DNA of 64,000 bases, taken from NCBI GenBank assembly GCA_039198065.1, contig JBCCTU010000004.1:320299-384298 (forward strand), written 5' to 3'. Below, piece after piece: positions 1 through 8,657 of this stretch; the stretch's first letter is position 1; every line of letters starts with the position of its first letter. The translations under genes were made by a program, and so were the position numbers. Origin of the DNA: CALHVX01 sp039198065 (GTDB taxonomy: Bacteria; Pseudomonadota; Gammaproteobacteria; Pseudomonadales; Azotimanducaceae). The notes under the pieces were generated by a model. The model made no database searches, had not been told where the DNA came from, and worked only from the letters and a program-made list of their open reading frames with translations.

Positions 1-1
1 A

Positions 2-1531
2 CCGTCGATGCGCATCGTCGCGGACATCATCAGCTACACAGCGGACCACATGCCGCGCTTCAACTCGATCTCGATTTCCGGCTACCACATGCAGGAAGCC
101 GGGGCGAACGCCGTGCAGGAAGTCGCCTTTACCATTGCCGATGGGCTTGAATACGTTCGCGCTGCGCTGGCCACCGGCCAGGACGTCGACAAGTTTGCCC
201 CGCGGCTGTCGTTCTTTTTCTGCATTGGCATGAACTTCTTCATGGAAATTGCCAAGCTGCGGGCGGCGCGGATCCTCTGGCATGACCTCATGCAACAGTT
301 CTCACCGAAGAACCCGTCGTCGCTCATGCTGCGCACCCATTGCCAGACCTCGGGGGTTTCGCTTCAAGAACAGGATCCCTACAACAATGTGGTGCGCACG
401 ACGATTGAGGCGATGGCTGCGGTCCTCGGCGGCACGCAGTCACTGCACACCAACGCCCTGGACGAAGCGATTGCGCTACCCACGCCGTTCTCGGCGCGCA
501 TAGCCCGCAACACGCAGATCATTCTGGCGGAAGAAAGCCAGGTCACGCGCACGGTGGATCCGCTCGGCGGCAGCTACTACGTTGAGAGTCTCACGCAGTC
601 GATCGTGACCGAAGCGCGGAAGCTGATCGATGAAGTGGAGGCCCTCGGCGGCATGACCAAGGCAGTCGTGTCGGGGATGCCGAAACAGCGCATCGAAGAA
701 GCGGCCGCGCGTCGGCAGGCACGCATCGAGCGGGGCGAAGACACGATCGTCGGCGTTAACAAATACCGCGTTGACGAGTCAACGGACGACAGTGTGGACG
801 TACTCGCGGTAGACAATGAAAAGGTCCGCGGGGCACAGATCCGCCGTCTTCAGGCGGTACGCAGCAGCCGTGACGATGCTGCCTGCAGCGCGGCACTCAA
901 GGCTCTGACGACGGCGGCGTCGGAGAACCGTGGCAACCTGTTGGAACTCGCGATCGAGGCGACGCGGAAGCGCGCGACCGTCGGCGAGATCTCCGATGCC
1001 CTCGAAGCCGTCTACGGCCGGCACCAGGCGGTAGCCAAGCGAACCGCCGGGGTGTATCAGTCCGAGTACGGCGATTCGCCGGCGTTCAACAAGGTCCAGG
1101 ACGAGATCAAAGTATTCACCGATCTCGAAGGCCGCCCGCCGAGCATCCTGGTGGTGAAGATGGGCCAGGATGGCCACGACCGCGGTGCACAGGTGATCGC
1201 CAACGCGTTTACGGACTTTGGTTTCGACGTCAGTGTCGGACCGCTGTTCCAGACCCCGCAGGAAGCGGCGGATGCGACGGCGAGCGGTGGCGTGCACGTG
1301 GTGGGCGTGTCGACGCTCGCCGGCGGGCACAAGTCGCTGGTTCCGGAACTCGTAAACGAACTTAAGGCTCGTGGAGCCGACGACGTGGTTGTCGTTGCGG
1401 GCGGTGTTATTCCGCAGCAGGACTATCAGTTTCTCTACGATGCCGGGGTCGATGCGATTTTCGGTCCGGGCAGCAACATTCCCGAGGCGGCGAGCAAGAT
1501 CCTGGAGATGATTCCAGGCCGAAACCGCTAA
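2..1531 (+). CDS. Methylmalonyl-CoA mutase, 3' part (partial at window start)
   Basis: Adenosylcobalamin-dependent isomerisation of methylmalonyl-CoA to succinyl-CoA, the last step of propionate, odd-chain and branched-chain acyl degradation in the cytosol. The frame is open from the first bases (reads PSMRIVAD), so about 200 N-terminal residues of the usual ~710 lie outside the window. Visible are the end of the substrate-binding TIM barrel (SISISGYHMQEAG near the start, then DPLGGSYYVE) and a C-terminal B12-binding domain. That domain carries the DGHDRG signature at about fragment residue 390, followed by GVSTLAGGH and VVAGGV. The barrel and cobalamin domain are on one chain, as in the mutase large subunit. 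Isobutyryl- or ethylmalonyl-CoA mutase are close relatives that cannot be fully excluded without the N-terminus. Confidence 0.93.
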   Translation, partial: PSMRIVADIISYTADHMPRFNSISISGYHMQEAGANAVQEVAFTIADGLEYVRAALATGQDVDKFAPRLSFFFCIGMNFFMEIAKLRAARILWHDLMQQFSPKNPSSLMLRTHCQTSGVSLQEQDPYNNVVRTTIEAMAAVLGGTQSLHTNALDEAIALPTPFSARIARNTQIILAEESQVTRTVDPLGGSYYVESLTQSIVTEARKLIDEVEALGGMTKAVVSGMPKQRIEEAAARRQARIERGEDTIVGVNKYRVDESTDDSVDVLAVDNEKVRGAQIRRLQAVRSSRDDAACSAALKALTTAASENRGNLLELAIEATRKRATVGEISDALEAVYGRHQAVAKRTAGVYQSEYGDSPAFNKVQDEIKVFTDLEGRPPSILVVKMGQDGHDRGAQVIANAFTDFGFDVSVGPLFQTPQEAADATASGGVHVVGVSTLAGGHKSLVPELVNELKARGADDVVVVAGGVIPQQDYQFLYDAGVDAIFGPGSNIPEAASKILEMIPGRNR

Positions 1532-1600
1532 GGCGATCAGCAAGCTGAGGGGGAGAGGAGCATGACGAGGGAAGGGGAGCATGACGAGGGGAACGGGACG

Positions 1601-2908
1601 ATGACAACGCGAACAGGTCTACGTGCGTTGGGAACGGTTGCGCTCGTTGCTGGGCTGAGCCTGGCGCTGCCCGCGGCGTCCAAGGTCAGCACGGCGACGG
1701 TCAACGCAGAGCGCGTCGGCATGGACACCGGTAGGCTCGAGCGCATTACGGCGCACATGCAGCGCGCCTACCTTGAGACCGGTAAGTTCTCGGGCGCGAT
1801 CAACCTCGTGGCGCGGGACGGTCAGATCGTCTACTTCGAGCCGCTCGGCGTGCGTGGCATGGAAGATCCGCAGCCCATGACCACGGACGCGCTGTTCCGA
1901 ATCTATTCCATGACCAAGCCAATCACCGCGGTGGCGGCCATGATGCTCTACGAGGAGGGCTACTTTCAGCTTTCCGATCCGATCACCAAGTGGCTACCGG
2001 AGCTTAAGGATCTCAAGGTGCAAACCGATGACGGCCTCGTCAACCTCGATCGGCCCATTACCATGCGCCACCTGCTCACGCATACGGCCGGGTTCTCCTA
2101 TGGGTTCTTTCCGCAGGCCGACCCGATCGATAAGCAGTACGTTGAAGCGGAGCTCTGGCAGTCGGATAACCTCGATGCGTTCGTTGAGAAAATCGCGCAG
2201 CTGCCGCTCAAATTCCAACCGGGCACGCAGTGGCACTACAGCATTGCCGTGGATCTGACCGGGCTGATCGTCGAGCGCATCAGCGGTGTGCGGTTTGATG
2301 AATTTTTGAAAACGCGCATCTTCGATCCGCTTGGCATGGTCGATACTTTCTTCGACGTTCCGGAAGAAAAACAGGCTCGGCTGCTGCCGAACCACGTCTG
2401 GAACGCGAAGGAAGACAAGCAGATGCCCTTCGAGCGCGACGTGCTGGCCCGCTACCAGGACGTGACGCTGTTCTCCGGCGGTGGTGGCCTGGTCTCGTCG
2501 ACCCTCGATTACTTTCGCTTCTGCGAGATGCTGCGCCGGGGTGGTGAACTCGATGGCGTCCGGCTGCTGAGTCCGCAGACGGTCCGATTCATGACCATGG
2601 ATCACCTGCCAGCGACGGCGAAAACCGCGGGCCAGGGCGAGAACCCCAGCACCAGCTTTGATGGGACTTATCGCGGCGCTGGCTTTGGCTTGGGCTTTGG
2701 GGTTGTGACGGATGTCAGCGGTACCCGCACCATGGGATCGCTCGGCGATTACAGCTGGGGCGGTGCCGCAGGAACGATCTTCTGGATTGACCCCGTCGAA
2801 GAGCTGATTGTCATTGGCATGATTCAGCAGATGCAGTCACCGCACCCGTACCGATCAGAGCTGAAGACGCTAACGCATCAGGCCATCGTCGAACCAAAGC
2901 AAGATTAG
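1601..2908 (+). CDS. Secreted serine hydrolase of the beta-lactamase / class C (EstB-like) family
   Basis: A 435-residue exported serine hydrolase of the penicillin-binding-like superfamily. Such proteins are usually esterases or peptidases rather than true beta-lactamases; the substrate is unknown. The nucleophile motif SMTK lies at residues 103-106 and the second catalytic tyrosine in HYS at about 213. A C-terminal WGGAAGT segment stands where the KTG box would be. ATG 1601 is preferred because it puts a normal signal peptide (GLRALGTVALVAGLSLALPA) at the N-terminus. An in-frame ATG at 1562 would add 13 polar residues in front of it. The leader holds a 15-bp direct repeat that duplicates a ribosome site plus ATG (see finding). 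The gene ends in a convergent 4-bp overlap with the M48 peptidase gene. Confidence 0.88.
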   Translation: MTTRTGLRALGTVALVAGLSLALPAASKVSTATVNAERVGMDTGRLERITAHMQRAYLETGKFSGAINLVARDGQIVYFEPLGVRGMEDPQPMTTDALFRIYSMTKPITAVAAMMLYEEGYFQLSDPITKWLPELKDLKVQTDDGLVNLDRPITMRHLLTHTAGFSYGFFPQADPIDKQYVEAELWQSDNLDAFVEKIAQLPLKFQPGTQWHYSIAVDLTGLIVERISGVRFDEFLKTRIFDPLGMVDTFFDVPEEKQARLLPNHVWNAKEDKQMPFERDVLARYQDVTLFSGGGGLVSSTLDYFRFCEMLRRGGELDGVRLLSPQTVRFMTMDHLPATAKTAGQGENPSTSFDGTYRGAGFGLGFGVVTDVSGTRTMGSLGDYSWGGAAGTIFWIDPVEELIVIGMIQQMQSPHPYRSELKTLTHQAIVEPKQD

Positions 2909-3756
2909 TCGTCGGGAGGGGCTGCGTGCGTCCAAGGCAGCGGGGTCACCGTGCCCTGGACCCCAAGCGACCGTGCTCGAGCGCGGACGGTTTCGATGCG
3001 CTCGTCGATCGCTGGGTGGGTGCCCTGAAATTGGTTCAGTGCCTCGGCGAAGGCTGAGTCGGAGCGCAGCGCCTCAAAGAGCTGGTCTGCACCGTCCAGA
3101 TGACCGTACTCGGCGAGTACCGCTTTCGCTGCCCAGTCGTCTGCGGCCCGTTCCTGAGCGCGGCTGTAGCTCAAGCTTGATGCCAGGCTGATCTGATTGA
3201 CGAGCTGTGTGGCGAGGCTGTTGTCTGTGAAGCCGAGCAGCGCGGTGACAGCGAGCGCTACGGTCAGGCCGCGGCTGCTGGCGACGATCGGGTGACGCAG
3301 CTTGATGTGTGCGATTTCGTGGGCGACGACCATGGCCAGCGCATTCTCGCTGGTGACCTTGTCGAGCAGACCACCGTAGAGCACCAGATGACCGCCGAGG
3401 CTCGCGTAGGCGTTTACCGTTGATCCCGGGTCGTAGTGCAGCGTCAAGACCATGTCGTCCGGCAACTCGAGGTGTGGCGAGAGTCGCTCCGCGAGCTCGC
3501 GCAGGTAGGTTTGCCGCGCCTCGTCTTCTTCCGACCACTCGCCGTCGTACTCAAATGGCGATCCGATCGTGTCGACAAGCCGGGTCTCCATGGAAAACGG
3601 AACGAACTGCGCGAGCCACTGCGCCGACAGCGTCAGTACGGTGATCGCAGTAACGGCGATCAGCACGAGGGCCAGCAACAGGGACACAAACTCCTTCAGC
3701 GGGTGTTCCGCGCTGACGTTGATGTCTTCTCGTTGCGCGGGGTTTTCGTAGCTCAC
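2905..3756 (-). CDS. M48 family membrane-anchored metallopeptidase
   Basis: Zinc metallopeptidase of 283 residues. One N-terminal transmembrane segment (about residues 22-45) is followed by the M48 catalytic domain. HEIAH at 146-150 supplies two zinc ligands and the catalytic glutamate; E202 in the SYSRAQERAADDWA region fits the third ligand. Family members such as HtpX, BepA and LoiP act in envelope or membrane-protein quality control; the substrate here is not known. It is the last gene of a three-gene minus-strand set: the two UPF0145 genes lie just upstream, with an 11-bp gap to the nearer one. The start is ATG 3756. Confidence 0.9.
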   Translation of the reverse strand: MSYENPAQREDINVSAEHPLKEFVSLLLALVLIAVTAITVLTLSAQWLAQFVPFSMETRLVDTIGSPFEYDGEWSEEDEARQTYLRELAERLSPHLELPDDMVLTLHYDPGSTVNAYASLGGHLVLYGGLLDKVTSENALAMVVAHEIAHIKLRHPIVASSRGLTVALAVTALLGFTDNSLATQLVNQISLASSLSYSRAQERAADDWAAKAVLAEYGHLDGADQLFEALRSDSAFAEALNQFQGTHPAIDERIETVRARARSLGVQGTVTPLPWTHAAPPDD

Positions 3757-3767
3757 GGGGGCACCGC

Positions 3768-4208
3768 TCAGCGGCCGAGCGCAGTGCCGTAGGCGTAGAC
3801 TTCGATGCTGCCGATCTGATCGCCCGCACCCTTAGAAATGCTGGCGGTTTCAAGGCGAACGTTGATGACCATGGCGGCGCCGAGGCGCTGCGCCTCCTCT
3901 TTCATGCGCAGCAGGGCTTCGCGGCGGCCGCGTTCCAGTAACGACTCGTAGGCGGTCACGCGTCCGCCGAAGAGTGCCCGCAAACCGGCGGCGAGGCGCT
4001 TGAAGTAGTCAACGGAGATCACGACGTTGCCGCCGACCAGCTGTGTGCGACGCCATTCTCCGGGCGGTAGTGTGCGCTCGTTGAAGATCAGGATGTCTTT
4101 GAGGGTCGATTCCCGGCTGCGAATCGAAGCAAAGTGCTTGCGTTCGGCGATGCGTCCGAAGACATAGCCAAGCAGGGTCAGGGTTGCAAAGACGATGAGT
4201 TCGATCAT
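3768..4208 (-). CDS. UPF0145 (YbjQ-like) protein with N-terminal membrane segment
   Basis: A 146-residue protein whose C-terminal ~100 residues match the YbjQ/UPF0145 pattern: a YFKRLAAGLRALFGGRVTAY stretch, then a RMKEEAQRLGA helix, a MVINVRLETASI strand and a terminal AYGTA. YbjQ proteins form small pentameric domains of unknown function. Unlike the cytosolic paralogue directly upstream, this copy begins with a hydrophobic helix (residues 2-18), so it is probably tethered to the inner membrane. Its ATG overlaps the stop of the upstream paralogue by 4 bases, which suggests translational coupling. The function is unknown. The link with a membrane M48 protease hints at an envelope role, which is inference. 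Confidence 0.82.
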   Translation of the reverse strand: MIELIVFATLTLLGYVFGRIAERKHFASIRSRESTLKDILIFNERTLPPGEWRRTQLVGGNVVISVDYFKRLAAGLRALFGGRVTAYESLLERGRREALLRMKEEAQRLGAAMVINVRLETASISKGAGDQIGSIEVYAYGTALGR

Positions 4209-4531
4209 GGCAGCTCGTCTTCCAACACCACGGCGGTACCGTAGGCGAACAGTTCTGCAGCACCAGCGGTCACAGATGACGTGCTGAAGCGAACGTTGAT
4301 AACGGCGTTCGCGCCGATGGAGCGGGCGTGCTCGATCATCCGGGCAACGGCCTCTTCCCGCGCTTCGCCGAGCAGGTCGGTGTAGGCCTTGAGCTCCCCG
4401 CCGAAGATGTTTTTAAATCCGGCAAGGATGTCCTTGCCGACGTGCTTGGCCCGCACCGTATTGCCCTGGACGAGCCCGAGGTGACGGCTGATGCGCCGTC
4501 CGGGAATGACTTCAATGTTGCTGATCAGCAT
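4205..4531 (-). CDS. UPF0145 / YbjQ family protein
   Basis: A 108-residue soluble protein of normal YbjQ length. It has the family landmarks: an N-terminal strand MLISNIEVIPGRRI, the G-x-V-x-G-N-T-V-R-A-K-H segment, FKNIFGGELKAYTDLL, a long ARMIEHARSIGANAVINVRF helix-strand and the end LFAYGTAVVL. No signal peptide or membrane helix is seen. The biochemical role of the family is not established; proposals of heavy-metal binding come from domain names only. It is first in the set with the membrane-tethered paralogue and the M48 peptidase. Confidence 0.87.
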   Translation of the reverse strand: MLISNIEVIPGRRISRHLGLVQGNTVRAKHVGKDILAGFKNIFGGELKAYTDLLGEAREEAVARMIEHARSIGANAVINVRFSTSSVTAGAAELFAYGTAVVLEDELP

Positions 4532-4625
4532 GTGCTAAGTCCTACTGCTGGGTAAGCGGAGTGATGTCGGGCGCGTTGCACTACGGCCGCGCACCGACTC
4601 TCTGACTGTAGCACCCTCGCCGACG

Positions 4626-5063
4626 CTACGCGGGCGTCAACAGGAAGTGGCCGTGGGCTGCCGCAATGGGTTTGTCGCGTCGCTGCTGCCAGAGCTCGAC
4701 CCGTACGTTGGCGACGCGGCGCCCCTGGCGGGTGACGTCGGCGCGTCCGTAGACATCCTGCGGCAAACCAGAACGCAGATAGTCGATGGACAGATCAATG
4801 GTCTTTGGCAGTCGCTTCAACTCCGAACCGCGCAACAGCTGCATGAGTGCGGTCAGCTCAAGCATGGAACCGAGCACGCCCCCGTGGATGGCCGGCAAGT
4901 CGACGTTGCCGATGAGGTCGTCACGAAAGGGCAGCACCGTGGTCAGCTCATCGCCTTTGCTGTCGATACGCAGGCCAAGGAAGCGGGCGTAGGGAATGGC
5001 GTCGGCGACGGCCTGCAGGTTGGTGGCGTCGCCGCGGGATCGCAGCTCTTCGAAGATCTTCAT
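4626..5063 (-). CDS. Hotdog-fold thioesterase, PaaI family
   Basis: A 145-residue single-domain hotdog protein. The central pattern AIHGGVLGSMLELTALMQL matches the PaaI/YigI HGGxxxxxxD-like catalytic helix, with E in place of the usual D/N. It is followed by the strands KTIDLSIDYLR and GRADVTRQGRRVANVRVELWQ. Such enzymes hydrolyse short- or medium-chain or aromatic acyl-CoA esters in the cytosol; the substrate cannot be deduced. Its ATG at 5063 overlaps the stop of the upstream second thioesterase by 4 bases, so the two form a coupled pair and may act as a heteromer or on related CoA esters (inference). Confidence 0.85.
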   Translation of the reverse strand: MKIFEELRSRGDATNLQAVADAIPYARFLGLRIDSKGDELTTVLPFRDDLIGNVDLPAIHGGVLGSMLELTALMQLLRGSELKRLPKTIDLSIDYLRSGLPQDVYGRADVTRQGRRVANVRVELWQQRRDKPIAAAHGHFLLTPA

Positions 5064-5506
5064 GGTGTCGATTCCGGCGGGCGCTCGCTCGGTGTCCCGA
5101 GCATAAAGGTTGCCACGCAGGTCGCGATGGGGTCATCGGGATCGTCGGTGTAGGCGCGAGCCCGCACAAACGCGACGTTGCGTGTCAGGCGATAGCAGAG
5201 TGCTTTCGCGTACAGGTCCTTGCCGGGCGCGGCGGGTCCCATGTAGTCGATGCGCAGATCGAGGGTGGCGATGGCGCCGCTGGCGGTTCCTGCAGCGTGT
5301 TCCCGCGCATGCTGAACGACTCGACCACAGGCGTTGTCGAGCATCGCCGTAATGACCCCACCGTGGATGACGCCGGTGTCCGGGTCGCCGACGAGGTGTT
5401 CGGCGTAGGGTGCGCGAACGGTCAACTCGCCGTTCTCAATCTGCATGAACTCGAGTCCGATCGCCTGGCCGAAGGGTGGGCTGAAGTTCAGGGGATCGAA
5501 AGGCAT
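5060..5506 (-). CDS. Hotdog-fold thioesterase, PaaI family (second of pair)
   Basis: A 148-residue hotdog thioesterase. GVIHGGVITAMLDNACG carries the HGG and the catalytic D/N of the family, followed by IATLDLRIDYMGPA and the DLYAKALCYRLTRNVAFVRARAY strands. The start is placed at ATG 5506 (MPFDPLNFSPPF). The longer frame to 5605 would add 33 arginine-rich residues unlike the family and would overlap the divergent hydrolase promoter. Divergent transcription from the hydrolase-OsmC gene leaves about 90 bases for both promoters. It is translationally coupled to the downstream paralogue. Confidence 0.85.
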   Translation of the reverse strand: MPFDPLNFSPPFGQAIGLEFMQIENGELTVRAPYAEHLVGDPDTGVIHGGVITAMLDNACGRVVQHAREHAAGTASGAIATLDLRIDYMGPAAPGKDLYAKALCYRLTRNVAFVRARAYTDDPDDPIATCVATFMLGTPSERPPESTP

Positions 5507-5598
5507 CGTGTGGGGTCTCACAGGCTGAGCACGGGGGCGGTCACGTGCGCGGTAGGTACGCCGTAGGTAAAGGTACGAAACTGTATGGAGATCGAGTG

Positions 5599-6873
5599 AT
5601 GGCAACGGAGCGACTCAAGTTTACCAACGCAGACGGATTGGAACTTTCCGGCGTGCTTGAGCCGCCTGCGGGCCCGCCGCGCGCCTACGCACTGTTTGCC
5701 CACTGCTTTACCTGTTCCAAAAATCTGCAGGCGGTCCGGCACATTGTCGAGCCGTTGCGCAGCGCCGGCATTGCCGTGCTGCGTTTCGACTTCACCGGCC
5801 TGGGGGGCAGCGAGGGAGACTTCGCCGACACTAATTTCTCGAGCAATGTCAGTGATTTACTGGCAGCTTGCGACTTTCTTTCTAAGAATCGAAAGGCGCC
5901 TGAGCTGCTCATCGGTCATTCCCTTGGCGGCACTGCCGTGCTCCAGGCCGCTGCCCAGGTGGCGGCGGTACGAGCTGTTGTCACCATCGGCTCGCCGGCG
6001 GAGCCCGCGCACGTAACCCATCTGCTGGCCGCGGGTCGGGATACCATCGAACGTGACGGTGAGGCAGACGTGGAGCTCGGTGGCCGCAGGTTCCGCATCA
6101 AAAAGCAGTTCATCGATGATCTCGAAGCCGCGGACGTGCTCAGTACCCTCGGCGCACTGCGTAAAGCGCTGCTGATCCTGCACGCACCGAACGACCTGAC
6201 CGTCGGCATCGACAACGCAAGCGCGCTGTTTGCTGCGGCGAAACATCCGAAGAGCTTTGTCTCTCTCGATGATGCGGACCATCTGCTGTCCCGGGAAGCC
6301 GATTCGACCTACGCCGGAACGGTGATCGCGGGCTGGGTAGATCGCTACCTACCACCGCAGGTTGTTTCAACACCCGCTGCTGCTCTGACGCATGCCGCCG
6401 CTGCCCTGACGCAAGCCGCGGCTGTTTTGACGGAAGCCGCGGCGCTGGATGAAACGGTGGCACGGACCGTGGGCGGCGGCTTTCGCACCGACGTGGTGTC
6501 GGCTGGGCATGCGCTCGTTGCCGACGAACCGACATCGGTAGGTGGCACGAACACGGGCCCTTCACCTTACGACTACTTATCGACGGCGCTGGCGACCTGC
6601 ACAACCATGACGCTTGAAATGTACGCCCGGCGCAAGGGTTTGAAGCTTGACGCCAGTACCGTGCGCGTCCGGCACCAGAAGATTCACGCCGCCGATTGCG
6701 AGGCCTGCGAGACGCAGGCGGGCAAGGTCGATCAGTTCGTGCGCGAAATCGATCTCGAAGGCGACCTTACCGCTGCCGAGCGCTCAAGACTCATGGAAAT
6801 CGCGGACCGGTGCCCGGTACATCGAACGCTGCACGCGGAGGTTGAGATTCTTACCCGGGCGGCGCCGCGCTAG
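5599..6873 (+). CDS. Bifunctional alpha/beta hydrolase - OsmC family fusion protein
   Basis: A 424-residue two-domain protein. Residues 1-255 form an alpha/beta hydrolase with the nucleophile elbow GHSLGG (S108) and HAPNDLTV and DDADHLL segments that supply the acid and histidine. Residues ~280-424 are an OsmC-type domain with the redox cysteine pair C334 (ATCTT) and C405 (DRCPVHR), the hallmark of hydroperoxide-reducing Ohr/OsmC proteins. The domains are joined by an alanine-rich linker built from 21-bp repeats. This fusion architecture is known in proteobacteria, but its substrate is not established; hydrolysis coupled to peroxide reduction is inference. ATG 5599 is chosen because GGAG lies 11 bases upstream and the longer frame to 5545 has no homology-like start. 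Confidence 0.9.
   Translation: MATERLKFTNADGLELSGVLEPPAGPPRAYALFAHCFTCSKNLQAVRHIVEPLRSAGIAVLRFDFTGLGGSEGDFADTNFSSNVSDLLAACDFLSKNRKAPELLIGHSLGGTAVLQAAAQVAAVRAVVTIGSPAEPAHVTHLLAAGRDTIERDGEADVELGGRRFRIKKQFIDDLEAADVLSTLGALRKALLILHAPNDLTVGIDNASALFAAAKHPKSFVSLDDADHLLSREADSTYAGTVIAGWVDRYLPPQVVSTPAAALTHAAAALTQAAAVLTEAAALDETVARTVGGGFRTDVVSAGHALVADEPTSVGGTNTGPSPYDYLSTALATCTTMTLEMYARRKGLKLDASTVRVRHQKIHAADCEACETQAGKVDQFVREIDLEGDLTAAERSRLMEIADRCPVHRTLHAEVEILTRAAPR
6376..6435 (+). repeat. 21-bp tandem repeats encoding the interdomain linker
   Basis: Three imperfect copies of a seven-codon unit (consensus AAALTxA in protein, with x = H, Q or E), followed by a partial AAAL. They lie in the linker between the hydrolase and OsmC domains. 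The copies differ at wobble positions, so the expansion is not very recent. Confidence 0.8.
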
Positions 6874-6950
6874 CGGCAAGTGTCGCGCCGGCGTCCATTG
6901 ACGGGAACGGATCGCGGTATGATCCAGGCACTGGAAACGGGAGCCGCGTG

Positions 6951-7535
6951 ATGTCGTCGCGCCGTTGGATCAATGGGAACGAACGCCTTGTTCAGCGTTT
7001 GCTGGCCGTGTGCGTAGTGGCGTGCGTAGTGGCAGCGCTTCCCATCGAGCTGCGCGCGGACACGGCCTCTGATACGGCTCACGCTGTCATTGATCGCGAG
7101 GTCTGGGCGGTCTTTCACCACGCCTTCGAAACGCTTGATGCCGAGCGTCTGAATGACCTTTACGCAGACGATGCGCTGCGAGCGACGCCAGAAGGCCTCG
7201 ATACCCAGGGCGCCTTCATGGGACGAAATCTCGAGCGATTCGCCGCCAGTCGAGCGCGGGGCGAGCGTGTGGCATTGGATTTCTGGATCGACAGCCGCCG
7301 GACAGATGCAACGACGTCCTACGAGGTCGGCTTCTACCGCGTTCGAATTACAGCAGTGAACGGTGCCGAACTGACGACCTATGGTCAGTTTCACATTGTC
7401 CTCAAGCGCCGCGACGGCCAATGGAAAATTGTCCAGGACTGGGACACGACTACGATCGGCGGGCGCCCGATCACCTCCGCGGATTTCGACCGGCGGGAGC
7501 CCCTGAGCTTCGCCGCAGCGGCGCACGAGCGGTAA
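6951..7535 (+). CDS. Exported SnoaL/NTF2-like (DUF4440-type) protein
   Basis: A 194-residue protein with a long hydrophobic signal sequence (LLAVCVVACVVAALPIELRAD). A cone-shaped NTF2-like domain follows: VWAVFHHAFETLDAERLNDLYADDALRATPEG, then the strands TYGQFHIVLKRRDGQWKIVQDWDT. That last stretch is the typical DUF4440/SnoaL ending. The fold serves as a ligand pocket or small enzyme; no catalytic residues are diagnostic. GTG 6948 and ATG 6951 are both possible starts; the ATG is favoured with GGGAG about 8 bases upstream. A 4-base gap separates it from the following membrane protein gene, so the two are probably co-transcribed. Confidence 0.82.
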   Translation: MSSRRWINGNERLVQRLLAVCVVACVVAALPIELRADTASDTAHAVIDREVWAVFHHAFETLDAERLNDLYADDALRATPEGLDTQGAFMGRNLERFAASRARGERVALDFWIDSRRTDATTSYEVGFYRVRITAVNGAELTTYGQFHIVLKRRDGQWKIVQDWDTTTIGGRPITSADFDRREPLSFAAAAHER

Positions 7536-7539
7536 GCGG

Positions 7540-8541
7540 ATGAGCGACGAACGGACCCGGCGGATCTGGCTGCTCGCACTGGTGCCCGCCATGCGCCGGG
7601 GTCGCTGGGTAAGCGCGGCGCTGATTCTTTTTGTTGGCACGCTGATTTACGGCGTTGGGATCAAGCTGTGGTTGCAGGAGGTGCCTGAACGGGGCTACTA
7701 CGACGCCTGGCCCGTCGCGATTTTCTTCGTTTGCTCGGTCGCCTACATGGTGCCCGTGTTTCATTACATCAGCGCACGGACCGTAGACGCCCTCGAGGCC
7801 TTGCGTCCCTTCGTTGCCGACCCGATGCGACCGCAGCTTGCCCGGGCGGTGGAGTATCGATCGCTGCGATGGACACTACGGACGGCCCTCACAGCGACGC
7901 TCATCTGGTTGATCCAGTCGCGCATGCTGACCGAGAGCTGGCTCGGCATGTGGCAGAGCCTGACGGAGGGTCTGTTGAGCTTCGCCATGTCCCTTGGTCC
8001 GCTGCTCGTTTGGTTGACGATGTTTTCCGCCATGAGCGCACTGCTTGGCAACGCACTGTTCTTCCGCCGGCTGGCTGCTCACCTGGCTGTGCAGATCTTC
8101 GAGCCCGGGAGCTACATGCCCGTCGGACGGATGGCGGTGACCTCGACGTTGGTGACCTTAGGCGCGTTTGGATTGCTGTCGATCATGTGGCTCGACGGCC
8201 CGGTGAACTGGTGGACGACGCTGCCGGCGATGGCGCTGTTCGCGCCGCTGTTGGTGTGTTTTCTACTGATACCCGTGTTGCCCATCCACCGTGAACTCGT
8301 TGCTCAGCGGGCGCAGGCCATGAACGAGGCCCAGGCGGCGCTTGGCCAGGCGCTTGCGTCGCCGGACGACCTGGCCGCCCGAGCCACGGCGCTTGCGTTG
8401 CGGCGGGAAGTTGCCCGGCTTCCGACCTGGCCCTTTGATGTGCCGGCGATCATTCGCTTCGTGAGCTACGCCGTAATCGTGCCCATGACCTGGGCCGGGG
8501 CGGCGTTGATCGAGATTCTTGTGAACGCGATCCTTTCCTGA
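7540..8541 (+). CDS. Hypothetical polytopic membrane protein
   Basis: A 333-residue protein not recognised as a named family. It has about six hydrophobic helices: residues ~24-45, 60-78, 110-128, 145-170, 190-245 (a pair) and the C-terminal 305-330. A cytoplasmic, alanine- and arginine-rich helical segment (VAQRAQAMNEAQAALGQALAS to ALALRREVARLPTWP) lies between the last helices. No catalytic motif was found. It directly follows the NTF2-like secreted protein gene. Confidence 0.8.
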   Translation: MSDERTRRIWLLALVPAMRRGRWVSAALILFVGTLIYGVGIKLWLQEVPERGYYDAWPVAIFFVCSVAYMVPVFHYISARTVDALEALRPFVADPMRPQLARAVEYRSLRWTLRTALTATLIWLIQSRMLTESWLGMWQSLTEGLLSFAMSLGPLLVWLTMFSAMSALLGNALFFRRLAAHLAVQIFEPGSYMPVGRMAVTSTLVTLGAFGLLSIMWLDGPVNWWTTLPAMALFAPLLVCFLLIPVLPIHRELVAQRAQAMNEAQAALGQALASPDDLAARATALALRREVARLPTWPFDVPAIIRFVSYAVIVPMTWAGAALIEILVNAILS

Positions 8542-8657
8542 CCTCCGCGAGCAACGCCGTCGCGGCATCTCGCGCCCAGTCCGGTTAAGCTCCGGCTCGC
8601 GAACGCCGAGTGCCTGGTCACTCCGGTCCCGTGGTTTGAACGACAGTGAGACTCCCT

